Source of the DNA: Microbacterium enclense
GTDB taxonomy: Bacteria > Actinomycetota > Actinomycetes > Actinomycetales > Microbacteriaceae
DNA length: 64,000 nt
NCBI RefSeq assembly: GCF_001456955.1
Contig: NZ_KQ758473.1
Span: forward strand, 62,001-126,000
Reading direction: 5' to 3'
Shown: in pieces, positions 8,291 to 17,454 of the stretch
Position numbering within the stretch: position 1 is the first letter of the stretch
Layout of the letters: each line of letters starts with the position of its first letter
The notes under the pieces: generated by a model
Seen by the model: only the letters and a program-made list of their open reading frames with translations
Told to the model about the DNA's origin: nothing
Database searches by the model: none
Position numbers and translations under genes: made by a program

Positions 8291-9412
8291 ATGACCTACA
8301 CCCAGACCTCGCCGGATCACGGAGCCGCCGCACACGCCGGCGACGTGGACGACGCCGCCCGAGTGCTCGAGCCCGACGGCACGCGCGTGCCCGACGCGGA
8401 GCTCGATCCGTGGATCGCCGACCTCTCGCCCCACGAGATGCGCGCCCTGCACCGCGACATGGTCCTCACCCGCCGACTGGATGCCGAGGGCGTCGCCCTG
8501 CAACGCCAGGGACAGCTCGCGCTGTGGGCTCCGTGCCGCGGTCAGGAGGCCGTGCAGGTCGGAACCGCGCACGCGCTCGCCCCCGGCGACTTCGTGTTCC
8601 CGAGCTACCGCGAGCACGGCGTGCTGCTCGGCCGGGGTGCCCAGCCGGCCGACTACGTGCTCGCGTGGCGCGGCGAGGAGCACTCGGCCTACGACCACAC
8701 GACCATCAACGCGGCTCCTCCCCAGATCATCATCGGCGCGCAATCGCTGCACGCCACCGGCTGGGCGATGGGCGCCCAGCGCGACGGTTCCACCGACGTC
8801 GCGGTCGCGTACTACGGCGACGGTGCCACCAGCCAGGGCGACGTCAACGAGGCGATGGTGTTCGCCTCGTCGTTCCGCGCCCCGGTGGTGTTCGTCTGCT
8901 CGAACAACCAGTGGGCGATCTCGGAGCCCGTCACCGTGCAGGCGAAGTACCCCATCGCGGGCCGGGCGCCGGGGTTCGGCATCCCGAGCATGCGCATCGA
9001 CGGCAACGACGCCCTCGCCTGCGTGGCCGCGATGCGCTGGGCGCTCGATCGCGCCCGTCGGGGTGAAGGGCCGTCGTTCATCGAGGCGGTGACCTACCGG
9101 ATGGGACCGCACACCACCAGCGACGACCCGACCCGCTACCGCGATGCCGACGAGGTCGAGGCGTGGACGCGGCGCGACCCGATCGAGCGTCTCGAGGCGT
9201 ACCTGCGCGCCGAGGGGATGCTCGACGACTCCGGGCTCGACGAGGTCGCGCGGGCCGCCGACGCGCTCGCCGCCGACGTGCGCGCGGCGTGCATCGGTGC
9301 GACCACGCGGGATCCCGCGACCCTGTTCGACCACGTGTACGCCGAACCGCACGGTCCGCTGGAGAGACAGAAGGCGGAGTACGTGCAGTACCTCGCGGGG
9401 TTTGAGAAATGA
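8291..9412 (+). CDS. bkdA: Branched-chain 2-oxoacid dehydrogenase E1 alpha subunit
   Basis: A 373-residue thiamine-diphosphate enzyme subunit. The ThDP motif runs YYGDGATSQGDVNEA to SNNQWA (from about residue 174), and the phosphorylation-loop-like segment YRMGPHTTSDDPTRYR is present. It decarboxylates branched-chain 2-oxo acids and passes the acyl group to lipoyl-E2. It is assigned to branched-chain substrates rather than pyruvate because the following genes match the leucine block of Mycobacterium tuberculosis (bkdABC with accA1/accD1). It is first of the operon with bkdB and bkdC; no E3 is in the window. Confidence 0.85.
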   Translation: MTYTQTSPDHGAAAHAGDVDDAARVLEPDGTRVPDAELDPWIADLSPHEMRALHRDMVLTRRLDAEGVALQRQGQLALWAPCRGQEAVQVGTAHALAPGDFVFPSYREHGVLLGRGAQPADYVLAWRGEEHSAYDHTTINAAPPQIIIGAQSLHATGWAMGAQRDGSTDVAVAYYGDGATSQGDVNEAMVFASSFRAPVVFVCSNNQWAISEPVTVQAKYPIAGRAPGFGIPSMRIDGNDALACVAAMRWALDRARRGEGPSFIEAVTYRMGPHTTSDDPTRYRDADEVEAWTRRDPIERLEAYLRAEGMLDDSGLDEVARAADALAADVRAACIGATTRDPATLFDHVYAEPHGPLERQKAEYVQYLAGFEK

Positions 9413-9485
9413 CCGCGTCGACTCTCCGCGCGGCTCGGGCCGCCGGCCGCCCCGGCACTCACGGACTCGAGAAGGAGGTCGTGCG

Positions 9486-10520
9486 ATGACCACTCTCACC
9501 CTCGGCGCCGCCATCAACGCCGGCCTGTCGAAGGCACTCGAGACCGACGACAGGGTCCTGCTCATGGGCGAGGACATCGGCAAGCTCGGCGGCGTCTTCC
9601 GCGTCACCGACGGCCTGCAGCAGCGCTTCGGCGCGCAGCGGGTCGTCGACACCCCGCTCGCCGAGGCCGGCATCGTCGGAACCGCTGTCGGGCTCGCGCT
9701 CCGCGGTTATCGCCCGGTCGTCGAGATCCAGTTCGACGGCTTCGTCTACCCCGCCTTCGACCAGATCGTCTGCCAGGTCGCGAAGCTCCACTACCGCAGC
9801 AGCGGACGGATCCGGATGCCGCTGGTCATCCGCATCCCCTGGGCCGGTGGCGTCGGTGCGGCGGAGCATCACTCGGAGTCGCCCGAGGCGTATTTCGTGC
9901 ACACCGCCGGACTCCGCGTCGTGGCGGCGTCGAACCCGCAGGACGCCTACGTCATGCTGCGGCAGGCCGTGGCATCCGATGACCCCGTCATCTTCTTCGA
10001 ACCCAAGCGGCTCTATCACGCGAAGGGCGAGGTCGATCTGGAGGCCGACCTCGCCGACGCCCCGCCCATGCACCTCGCCCGCGTCGCTCAGGAGGGCACC
10101 GACGCCACGATCGTCACGTACGGCGCCCAGGTGCGGACGGCTCTGGATGCCGCGCTCGCCGCGGAGGACGAGGGGCTGTCGCTCGAAGTCATCGACCTGC
10201 GTTCGCTCTCGCCGATCGACATGAACACGGTCGCGGCGTCGGTCCGCAAGACCGGGCGCGTCGTCGTCACCCACGAGGCCGCCCGCGAGGCGGGGGTGGG
10301 GGCCGAGCTCGTCGCGAGCATCACCGAGCAGTGCTTCGAGTACCTCGAGGCGCCGCCGCAGCGCGTCACCGGGCACGACATCCCGTACCCGCCGTCGAAG
10401 CTCGAGAAACACCACGTGCCGGACCTCGATCGGATCCTCTTCGCGGTGGACCGGGTGATGGAGCGCGGGACGGGCTCCTCGGCGGCGAGCGCGGCCGCGA
10501 TCGAGGGAGGCGTCCGATGA
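9486..10520 (+). CDS. bkdB: Branched-chain 2-oxoacid dehydrogenase E1 beta subunit
   Basis: The 344-residue transketolase-like beta subunit contains MGEDIGKLGGVFRVTDGL, the helix-binding TPLAEAGIVGTAVGLAL, and the C-terminal transketolase domain VIDLRSLSPID. ATG 9486 has an excellent Shine-Dalgarno, GAAGGAGG, at 9471-9478. It pairs with E1 alpha to make the heterotetramer. The 73-base gap from bkdA contains no gene. Confidence 0.88.
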   Translation: MTTLTLGAAINAGLSKALETDDRVLLMGEDIGKLGGVFRVTDGLQQRFGAQRVVDTPLAEAGIVGTAVGLALRGYRPVVEIQFDGFVYPAFDQIVCQVAKLHYRSSGRIRMPLVIRIPWAGGVGAAEHHSESPEAYFVHTAGLRVVAASNPQDAYVMLRQAVASDDPVIFFEPKRLYHAKGEVDLEADLADAPPMHLARVAQEGTDATIVTYGAQVRTALDAALAAEDEGLSLEVIDLRSLSPIDMNTVAASVRKTGRVVVTHEAAREAGVGAELVASITEQCFEYLEAPPQRVTGHDIPYPPSKLEKHHVPDLDRILFAVDRVMERGTGSSAASAAAIEGGVR

Positions 10521-10575
10521 TCGCGGAGCGCGGCTCCGGCCCATCGTGCGTCTCCTCGACGGAAAGGGTTGTTCG

Positions 10576-12288
10576 ATGATCGCCGAATTTCTCCTTCCCG
10601 ACCTCGGCGAGGGGCTTCCCGAGGCCGAGATCGTGCAGTGGCACGTGGCCGAGGGCGACGACGTCACCCTCAACCAGACGATCGCCGAGGTCGAGACGGC
10701 CAAGGCCATCGTCGAGATCCCCTCGCCGTATGCGGGGACCGTGCAGGGCCTGCACGCCGCCGCCGGCGACGTCGTCGCGGTCGGATCGCCGCTGGTGTCG
10801 TTCGCCGTGGAGGGGGCGGATGCCGCGAGCGCGGCGCCCGCGGGACGGGGCGAGGGGGACACGGGGGAGCCGGCTACGGGCTCGACCCCACGTCCTGCGG
10901 AAATCCCTTCCGACGCGCCCCGGCCCGGTACCGCCGAGGCGCGTGGCGCGGCTGCGGAGCGTGGCACGGCCGGAGCGCGCGGCACGGCCGCGGTGCGGGG
11001 CGCGGCGGCGGTGCATGACGCAGCCGAGGGGCAGGAGGCGGTGCATGGCGCGGCCGAGGGGCGTGGCACCGCCGACGTCCGCCGCCCGACGGCGCCGGCA
11101 GCGCAGAAGGACGAGCGCGCCACGCCGAACCTCGTCGGCTACGGCGCGGCGCCGTCGTCGGGGAGTCGACCCCGGCGTCGCCCGCGCGGCGGCGGAACCG
11201 CTGTGCTCGACAGCGACCACGCCGTGCGCGAAGCAGCGCCCCACGACGTGCTGCACACCGGACCGATCGAGGTGCCGGTGGAGCGTCCCCGGTCCACGCC
11301 GCCCGTGCGCAAGCTCGCGAAAGACCTCGGCATCGACCTCGTGCTCGTCGCCGCGGTCCATCCCGGAGAGCCGGTGACCCGCGCGCACGTCGAGGAGTTC
11401 GCGTCGCGCGAGCCCGCGGCATCCGGTGTCTCTTCGCAGACGTCGGAGGGCCGCCCGACGGAGGGGAATACGTCTTCCCCCGCATCGACGATCGGCCCGG
11501 TGGAGGCCCGGTCGTTCTCTGCTTCCGCGTCGACGGTCCCCCCGGCCGTACCCGCCGCGTCACTTCGGACCGGTCAGGCCCCCGACGCGCGCGTCACGCG
11601 GACGCCGATCCGCGGCGTGCGCAAGCACACGGCGGCGGCGATGGTGCGCAGTGCGTTCACCGCTCCGCACGCGACGACCTTCCTGACCGTCGACGTGACC
11701 GCGACGACGGAGCTGCTGGCATCCCTGAAATCCGATCGATCCCTCGACGGGCACAGGATCGGAGTGCTCGCGATCGTCGCGAAGGCGGTGTGCCTCGCCC
11801 TCGGACGCACGCCCGCGCTGAACGCGACATGGGACGACGCGGCGGGCGAGATCGTCGAGTACCACGACGTCAATCTCGGCATCGCCGCGGCGACCGAGCG
11901 CGGGCTGGTGGTGCCCGTGATCCGGTGTGCCGGCGCCCTTCCGCTCGTCGACCTCGCCGACGCGATCGCCGACCTGGCCGCCACCGCCCGCGCGGGACGC
12001 ACCGCTCCCGCCGCGATGACCGGCGGAACGTTCTCGATCACCAACGTGGGAGTGTTCGGGGTGGATGCCGGGACGCCCATCCTCAACCCGGGCGAGGCCG
12101 GGATCCTCGCCGTCGGCGCCGTACGCCGCACGCCGTGGGAGCACCATGGCGAGATCGCGCTGCGCGACGTGCTCACCCTCAGCCTCTCGTTCGACCACCG
12201 GCTGGTCGACGGAGCCGAGGCGGCGCGCTTCCTCACCGACGTGGCCGCCGTGCTGCGCGAACCGGGGAGGGCCATGCTGTTGCGTTGA
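10576..12288 (+). CDS. bkdC: Dihydrolipoyl acyltransferase (E2) of the branched-chain 2-oxoacid dehydrogenase
   Basis: A 570-residue E2. The N-terminal lipoyl domain has LLPDLGEGLPEAEIVQW and the lipoylated Lys in EVETAKAIVE. The peripheral-subunit-binding domain is near residues 237-275 (PPVRKLAKDLGIDL). The C-terminal catalytic domain has SITNVGVFGVDAGTPILNP and the active-site FDHRLVDGAEAARFL. The lipoyl-to-binding-domain linker is a long degenerate Ala-Arg-Gly repeat (ARGAAAERGTAGARGTAAVR and so on, about 10940-11085), longer than usual. ATG 10576 follows GGAAAGGG. Confidence 0.88.
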   Translation: MIAEFLLPDLGEGLPEAEIVQWHVAEGDDVTLNQTIAEVETAKAIVEIPSPYAGTVQGLHAAAGDVVAVGSPLVSFAVEGADAASAAPAGRGEGDTGEPATGSTPRPAEIPSDAPRPGTAEARGAAAERGTAGARGTAAVRGAAAVHDAAEGQEAVHGAAEGRGTADVRRPTAPAAQKDERATPNLVGYGAAPSSGSRPRRRPRGGGTAVLDSDHAVREAAPHDVLHTGPIEVPVERPRSTPPVRKLAKDLGIDLVLVAAVHPGEPVTRAHVEEFASREPAASGVSSQTSEGRPTEGNTSSPASTIGPVEARSFSASASTVPPAVPAASLRTGQAPDARVTRTPIRGVRKHTAAAMVRSAFTAPHATTFLTVDVTATTELLASLKSDRSLDGHRIGVLAIVAKAVCLALGRTPALNATWDDAAGEIVEYHDVNLGIAAATERGLVVPVIRCAGALPLVDLADAIADLAATARAGRTAPAAMTGGTFSITNVGVFGVDAGTPILNPGEAGILAVGAVRRTPWEHHGEIALRDVLTLSLSFDHRLVDGAEAARFLTDVAAVLREPGRAMLLR

Positions 12289-12368
12289 GTCGTTCCGCGC
12301 GGCGTGCGCGACGAGGGCCGGGTGCCGGGGGAGTGGTCGCCCTCGGCACTTGTCCTTCGTACCGTCGG

Positions 12369-12483
12369 GGTGTCCTGGAAACCCGGCGGCGGCACCGGGA
12401 GCCGGAAGCCAGCTCGGAGCCTCCGGCTGTTCCGGGAACCCGGACGCATGTGGGGGTGCGCCCGGGTTTCTCGGAGGCCGGGA
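12369..12483. repeat. Three-copy GAAACCCGG-type repeat downstream of bkdC
   Basis: Within the 255-base convergent spacer (12289-12543) a motif of about 19 bp occurs as TCCTGGAAACCCGG (12370), TTCCGGGAACCCGG (12429) and, inverted, CCGGGTTTCTCGGAGG (12466). The rest of the spacer is GC-rich with no gene. It resembles an eroded palindromic repeat. Confidence 0.45.
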
Positions 12484-12543
12484 CGGGCGCAAGCGGGGCC
12501 GAACGCCCGCGCACCGCGCGGTGTCCGGGAGGCGGGGATGCCG

Positions 12544-13542
12544 TCACGCCGTCAGCGCGGCCAGCGCCATGCGCGCCAGGGTGGGGCGCACGCGCGATGC
12601 CGGGACGCCGCGGACGCTGTGCGGTGTGGAGTTGATGAGCCCGAAGCACGCCAGCGCCCGAACGCGGCGTTCGGCCGGGGTCTCGGCATCCGGGAACGCG
12701 GCGGCGAGGGCGTCGGTCCACACGGTGACATAGGCGTTCTGCAGGCGCCGGACCGTGCGACGGTCGGCGTCGGAGAGGCGGTCGAGGTCGTGGTCCTGCA
12801 CGCGGATGACGTCGGCTTCGGCGAGCGCGAAGGCGACGTGGAAGTCGACGAGCGCGCGCAGGACGGCATCCCGGGTGTCGGGACCGTCGGGGAGGGATGT
12901 CGTCTGCGCACGGCTGCGGGAGTCGTCGACGACACGCCGGTCACGGGCGGTCGGAGGCGGCGTGTCGTCAGGAATGTCCGCCGTCGTGCTCGCGTCGCGG
13001 GCATGGTCGGCGGTGTTCAGGTCGCGTGCGTCGACGTGTGGCGGCGGTGCGGGGGCGGATGCCGTGCGTGCACGGCTGCGGGGGCTGTCGGCGACACGCC
13101 GGTCACGGGCGGTCGGAGGCGGATTGTCGTCAGGAATCTCCGCCGTTGTGCTCGCGGTCACCGCGTGACCGCCGTCCAATAATCGCTCGCTGACGTCGAC
13201 GAGGATCGCGCCGAGCAGCGCCTGCTTGCTCGAGACGTGCCGATAGACGGCGGGGCCGCTCACCCCCGCCGCTTCGCCGATGTCGCCGAGGGTCACGCCG
13301 TCGAACCCGCGCTCGGCGAACAGGCGCGCGGCGGCGGCGAGCAGCGCCGCACGCCGGTCGGCCTTGGCGCGATCGCGGGCGGTGCCGGCGGGGGTCGGCG
13401 AGGTCGCTGCGTCGCGATGCACCGGGCCGGTGCCCGTTCGCGGGTCGCGGCCGGTGCGCTCTCGGAGCGCGTGGCCGGCGTCCGGCACGGGATCCCCGCC
13501 GGCGCGCGCTCGGGGCTTCTCGTTCGCTCTTGTCATCGGCAT
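12544..13542 (-). CDS. TetR/AcrR family regulator with a duplicated linker insertion
   Basis: The 332-residue product is about 120 longer than a normal TetR. The HTH is at about residues 65-110 (LFAERGFDGVTLGDIGEAAG, then SGPAVYRHVSSKQALL). The C-terminal ligand and dimer domain resumes at about 215 (DTRDAVLRALVDFHVAF). Between them is a Pro/Arg-rich insertion made of two in-frame copies: TAEIPDDNPPPTARDRRV and TADIPDDTPPPTARDRRV. The gene is divergent from the acyl-CoA carboxylase operon with a dyad operator between. Position matches the BkaR-type repressor of the mycobacterial leucine block, so local control of 13661-19911 is likely. Confidence 0.85.
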   Translation of the reverse strand: MPMTRANEKPRARAGGDPVPDAGHALRERTGRDPRTGTGPVHRDAATSPTPAGTARDRAKADRRAALLAAAARLFAERGFDGVTLGDIGEAAGVSGPAVYRHVSSKQALLGAILVDVSERLLDGGHAVTASTTAEIPDDNPPPTARDRRVADSPRSRARTASAPAPPPHVDARDLNTADHARDASTTADIPDDTPPPTARDRRVVDDSRSRAQTTSLPDGPDTRDAVLRALVDFHVAFALAEADVIRVQDHDLDRLSDADRRTVRRLQNAYVTVWTDALAAAFPDAETPAERRVRALACFGLINSTPHSVRGVPASRVRPTLARMALAALTA

Positions 13543-13564
13543 CCGCTCGGGCTAGCCTGGCATC

Positions 13565-13586
13565 TCAGTTAGCCAACATTAACTGA
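13565..13586. promoter_or_regulatory. Putative TetR operator
   Basis: TCAGTTA (13565-13571) and TAACTGA (13580-13586) form a perfect 7-base dyad with an 8-base spacer, in the 118-base divergent region between the TetR gene and accD1. Size and position are typical of TetR operators. It is one of the few AT-rich spots in the area. Confidence 0.6.
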
Positions 13587-13660
13587 AGCCCCACCCCGCG
13601 GGAACCATCCCGACGGAAACGACGGTGCCGTCGACGACGCGGCACCGAGACGGAGCCGCC

Positions 13661-15271
13661 ATGAGCACAGCACCGGTCATCGAGACAGCGTCCGCCGCGC
13701 CCCCGCGCGCCGATACCGCCACGACACAGCGCGAGCTCGCCGACCAGCTGCGCTCCCTCCTCGCCCGCACCGCCCGCGGCGGTTCGGACGCCGCCCGCGA
13801 GCGCCACACGGCCCGCGGCAAGCTCCCGGCGCGCGAGCGTGTCGACCGGCTGCTCGACGAGGCGAGCCCGTTCCTCGAAGTCGCTCCGCTCGCCGCTCAC
13901 GGCCTCTACGACGGGCAGGCTCCCGGCGCCGGGGTCGTCGCGGGGATCGGGCTCGTGCACGGGCGTCACGTCATGGTGATCGCCAACGACGCGACCGTGA
14001 AGGGCGGGGCGTACTTCCCCCTCACCGTGAAGAAGCACCTGCGCGCCCAGGAGATCGCGCGCGAGAACCGCCTGCCCTGCGTCTGCCTCGTCGACTCCGG
14101 CGGCGCCTATCTGCCGATGCAGGACGAGGTGTTCCCCGACCGCGATCACTTCGGCCGGATCTTCCGCAACCAGGCGCAGATGTCGGCCCTCGGCATCCCG
14201 CAGATCGCCGCCGTCATGGGCTCGTGCACCGCGGGCGGCGCCTACGTCCCGGCGATGAGCGACGAGAGCGTGATCGTGCGCAACCAGGGCACGGTGTTCC
14301 TCGGCGGGCCTCCTTTGGTGAAGGCCGCGATCGGCGAGGACGTCACCGCCGAACAGCTCGGCGGCGGCGATCTGCACGCCCGCCGCTCGGGCGTGGTCGA
14401 CCACCTCGCCGACGATGACGAGCACGCGCTCGAGATCGTCCGTGACATCGTCGCCACCCTGCCGCCCGCCCCGGCGCCGGTCTGGCCGGTCGAACCCGAG
14501 AACGACCCCGTCCGCCCCGCGGAAGACCTCTACGACATCGTTCCCGCCGACGTCTCGCAGCCCCTCGACATGCGCGCGGTCATCGACACCCTCGTCGACG
14601 CCGACTCTCTGCACGAGTTCAAGGCGCTCTACGGCGAGAGCGTCATCACCACCTTCGCCCGCCTGCACGGCCACCCCGTCGGCATCATCGCCAACGACGG
14701 CGTGCTCTTCAGCGAATCCGCCCTCAAGGCCGCGCACTTCATCGAGCTGGCCGACCAGCGCGGCATCCCCCTGCTGTTCCTCCAGAACATCACCGGGTTC
14801 ATGGTGGGCCGCGACGCCGAAGCCGGTGGCATCGCGAAGGACGGCGCCAAGATGGTCACCGCCGTCGCCTCGACCCGCGTTCCCAAGCTCACCGTGATCG
14901 TCGGAGGTTCGTACGGCGCCGGCAATTACGCCATGTGCGGGCGGGCCTACGACCCGCGGTTCCTCTGGACCTGGCCGTCGAGCCGCATCTCGGTGATGGG
15001 CGGCTCGCAGGCGGCATCCGTGCTCTCGACCGTGACGCGCGATCAGCGCACGGCGCGCGGACAGGAGTGGACGGATGCCGACGACCAGGCGTTCCAAGCG
15101 CCGATCCGCGAGCGCTACGAAGAGCAGGGCAATCCGTACTACGCCACGGCCCGGCTCTGGGACGACGGCGTGATCGACCCCGCCGACACCCGCACGGTGC
15201 TCGGTCTCGCCCTCGACGTCGTCAGCCGCGTGCCCCTCGCAGACCGGGGCTTCGGCCTCTTCCGGATGTGA
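13661..15271 (+). CDS. accD1: Acyl-CoA carboxylase beta subunit (methylcrotonyl-CoA carboxylase type)
   Basis: A 536-residue carboxyltransferase with both crotonase-like halves: [18 protein letters not shown] and [16 protein letters not shown] in the N half, then [19 protein letters not shown] and [20 protein letters not shown] in the C half. The LPMQDEVF and [11 protein letters not shown] segments fit methylcrotonyl-CoA carboxylase better than propionyl-CoA carboxylase. Linkage to an acyl-CoA dehydrogenase, MaoC hydratase and CitE lyase supports leucine breakdown (3-methylcrotonyl-CoA to 3-methylglutaconyl-CoA). It is the first gene of a five-gene operon under the TetR operator. Confidence 0.88.
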   Translation: MSTAPVIETASAAPPRADTATTQRELADQLRSLLARTARGGSDAARERHTARGKLPARERVDRLLDEASPFLEVAPLAAHGLYDGQAPGAGVVAGIGLVHGRHVMVIANDATVKGGAYFPLTVKKHLRAQEIARENRLPCVCLVDSGGAYLPMQDEVFPDRDHFGRIFRNQAQMSALGIPQIAAVMGSCTAGGAYVPAMSDESVIVRNQGTVFLGGPPLVKAAIGEDVTAEQLGGGDLHARRSGVVDHLADDDEHALEIVRDIVATLPPAPAPVWPVEPENDPVRPAEDLYDIVPADVSQPLDMRAVIDTLVDADSLHEFKALYGESVITTFARLHGHPVGIIANDGVLFSESALKAAHFIELADQRGIPLLFLQNITGFMVGRDAEAGGIAKDGAKMVTAVASTRVPKLTVIVGGSYGAGNYAMCGRAYDPRFLWTWPSSRISVMGGSQAASVLSTVTRDQRTARGQEWTDADDQAFQAPIRERYEEQGNPYYATARLWDDGVIDPADTRTVLGLALDVVSRVPLADRGFGLFRM

Positions 15272-15285
15272 GCGGGGTGAGGGAG

Positions 15286-17454
15286 ATGTCCGAAGCCGCC
15301 GTACCCGGTTCCGTCGCCGCTCCGCGCGCGGGGGCCGACGGGCCGACCCCGGGCGCCCGTGGCGGCGCGGGTGACGACGCAGCGCCCCGCCCGTTCTCGT
15401 GCGTGCTCGTCGCCAACCGCGGCGAGATCGCGCGCCGGGTGTTCCGCACGCTCCGGCGTCTCGGCATCCGTTCCGTCGCCGTCCACACCGACGCGGATGC
15501 CGCGGCTCCCCACGCCCGCGAGGCCGATCACGCCGTGCGGGTGCCGTCGTACCTCGACGTCGACGCGGTGGTCGCCGCCGCGGTGACGACAGGGGCGGAT
15601 GCCGTGCACCCGGGCTACGGCTTCCTCAGCGAGAACGCCGGTTTCGCTCGGGCGTGCGCCGCGTCCGGGATCGTGTTCGTCGGCCCGGGCGTCGAGGCGC
15701 TCGAGGTGATGGGCGACAAGATCCGCGCGAAGGAGCACGTCGCGCGCCACGACGTGCCGACCGTACCGGGGTTCTCGGCGGCGGGCCTCACCGATGCCGA
15801 GATCGCCGCCGCGGCCGACCGCGCGGGGTATCCGCTGCTCGTGAAGCCCTCTGCGGGCGGTGGGGGAAAGGGGATGACGGTCGCCGGCGGTCCCGACGAC
15901 CTCGCCGACGCGCTCGCCACCGCCCGTCGCGTCGCCGCCGCGGCCTTCGGCGACGATACGCTGCTGCTGGAGCGTCTGCTGGAGCGCCCGCGCCACATCG
16001 AGGTGCAGGTGCTCGCCGATGCGCACGGCACGACGATCTCGCTCGGCGAGCGCGAGTGCACGCTGCAACGGCGCCACCAGAAGGTCATCGAGGAGGCGCC
16101 CTCGCCCGTGGTGGACGCGCAGACCCGCCGGCGGTTGGGCGACGCCGCGGTGGCGGCCGCCCGCAGCGTGGGCTATCTCGGCGCGGGGACGGTGGAGTTC
16201 CTCGTCGCCGGCGATCGTCTCGACGAGCCGTTCTTCATCGAGATGAACACGCGCCTGCAGGTCGAGCACCCCGTGACCGAGCTGGTCACGGGCATCGACC
16301 TGGTGGAGCAGCAGCTGCGAGTCGCCGCGGGCTTCGCGCTCGACCTGCCGGAGGTGCGGCTCGACGGGCACGCGATCGAGGCCCGGGTGTACGCCGAGAC
16401 GCCCGCGCGCGGATACCTCCCCGCCACCGGCACGGTGAGCCTCTGGCACCCGGGAACCGCCCGCGTCGACAGCGCCGTCGAGACCGGCAGTGTGATCAGC
16501 GCTCTGTACGACCCCCTGATCGCGAAGGTCATCGCGCACGGGCGCGACCGCCAGACCGCGCTCGCCCGCCTCGACGCAGCCCTCGCCGACACCGTCGTGC
16601 TCGGCGTCGACACGAACATCGCCGACCTCCGGGCCCTGCTGGCGGACCCCGCCGTGCGTGCCGGGCATCTCGACACCGGACTGCTCGACCGCCGCGGCAC
16701 GCCGGAGCCCCCGACGCCGACGCCGGGCGCGCTCGCCGCGGTGGCGCAGAGGGTCGTGGATGCCGGAGCCCCGGCCGACGGTACGGTCTGGGGCCGCGTC
16801 GGGGCGTGGCGTTCCGGGGGAGCGCGGGCCCACCGCACGGTGTGGCTCGAGGACGACGCGGGGCGCGTGCACCCGGCCCAGCCGGCAGCCGGCGACGCCG
16901 TGGTCGTGGGCGGCCCCGGAGAATTCTGGGTGCACGCCGACGGCGGAGCACACCGCCTGCGTGTGGTGTCGCGGCGCGACGCCGCCGCCCGGCGACGGGC
17001 CGCCGCGGGCCGCGCGCCCGGCGTCGTCGATCCCGACCTCGTGGCGCCGCTGCCCGGAACCGTCGTGGCCGTGCACGTCTCCGACGGCGACGCCGTCGAC
17101 GCGGGAGCCCGTCTCGTCACGATCGAGGCGATGAAGATGGAGCACACCGTCACCGCGCCCCACGCCGGCACCGTGCGGCTGCGCACGGTGGCGGGTGCGC
17201 AGGTCGCCCGCGACGCGGTCGTCGCGACGGTGACGCCCGGAGCCCAGGCCACTGAGCCCGAGGTCCCTGAGCCCGAGGTCCCTGAGCCTGTCGAAGGGAT
17301 CGGTACCCACGGTGTTCCCGCAACGGGGGCTTCGACGGGCTCAGCCACCGCCGCTCGCCCTGCCGCCCCATCCGCCACCCACCCCGGACCCCACGATCTC
17401 GCCGTCACCCCGGCATCCATCCCTCCCTCATCCCCCAAGGAGACCCTCTCGTGA
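15286..17454 (+). CDS. accA1: Acyl-CoA carboxylase alpha subunit (biotin carboxylase plus biotin carrier)
   Basis: A 722-residue protein. Biotin carboxylase domain begins at CVLVANRGEIARRVFRTLRR; the ATP-grasp loop is KPSAGGGGKGM and the active site FIEMNTRLQVEHPVTE. The biotinylated Lys lies in IEAMKMEHTV near residue 616. About 60 residues follow the carrier domain, an unusual tail encoded by a tandem 15-bp repeat and an intergenic-type hairpin repeat (EPEVPEPEVPEP). ATG 15286 is preferred; GTG 15277 in the same frame is possible. It follows accD1 by 14 bases and overlaps the next gene (GTGA). Confidence 0.88.
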   Translation: MSEAAVPGSVAAPRAGADGPTPGARGGAGDDAAPRPFSCVLVANRGEIARRVFRTLRRLGIRSVAVHTDADAAAPHAREADHAVRVPSYLDVDAVVAAAVTTGADAVHPGYGFLSENAGFARACAASGIVFVGPGVEALEVMGDKIRAKEHVARHDVPTVPGFSAAGLTDAEIAAAADRAGYPLLVKPSAGGGGKGMTVAGGPDDLADALATARRVAAAAFGDDTLLLERLLERPRHIEVQVLADAHGTTISLGERECTLQRRHQKVIEEAPSPVVDAQTRRRLGDAAVAAARSVGYLGAGTVEFLVAGDRLDEPFFIEMNTRLQVEHPVTELVTGIDLVEQQLRVAAGFALDLPEVRLDGHAIEARVYAETPARGYLPATGTVSLWHPGTARVDSAVETGSVISALYDPLIAKVIAHGRDRQTALARLDAALADTVVLGVDTNIADLRALLADPAVRAGHLDTGLLDRRGTPEPPTPTPGALAAVAQRVVDAGAPADGTVWGRVGAWRSGGARAHRTVWLEDDAGRVHPAQPAAGDAVVVGGPGEFWVHADGGAHRLRVVSRRDAAARRRAAAGRAPGVVDPDLVAPLPGTVVAVHVSDGDAVDAGARLVTIEAMKMEHTVTAPHAGTVRLRTVAGAQVARDAVVATVTPGAQATEPEVPEPEVPEPVEGIGTHGVPATGASTGSATAARPAAPSATHPGPHDLAVTPASIPPSSPKETLS
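17252..17343. repeat. Tandem 15-bp repeat plus TCGACAGGCTCAG-type hairpin inside the accA1 3' end
   Basis: GAGCCCGAGGTCCCT repeats two to three times (17254-17290) and runs into TGAGCCTGTCGAAG (17283-17296), which pairs with CTTCGACGGGCTCA (17330-17343): 14 bases with a single T-G position. The same half-element occurs at 19933. This is a widespread actinobacterial intergenic repeat; here it is translated as part of a protein. Confidence 0.75.
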
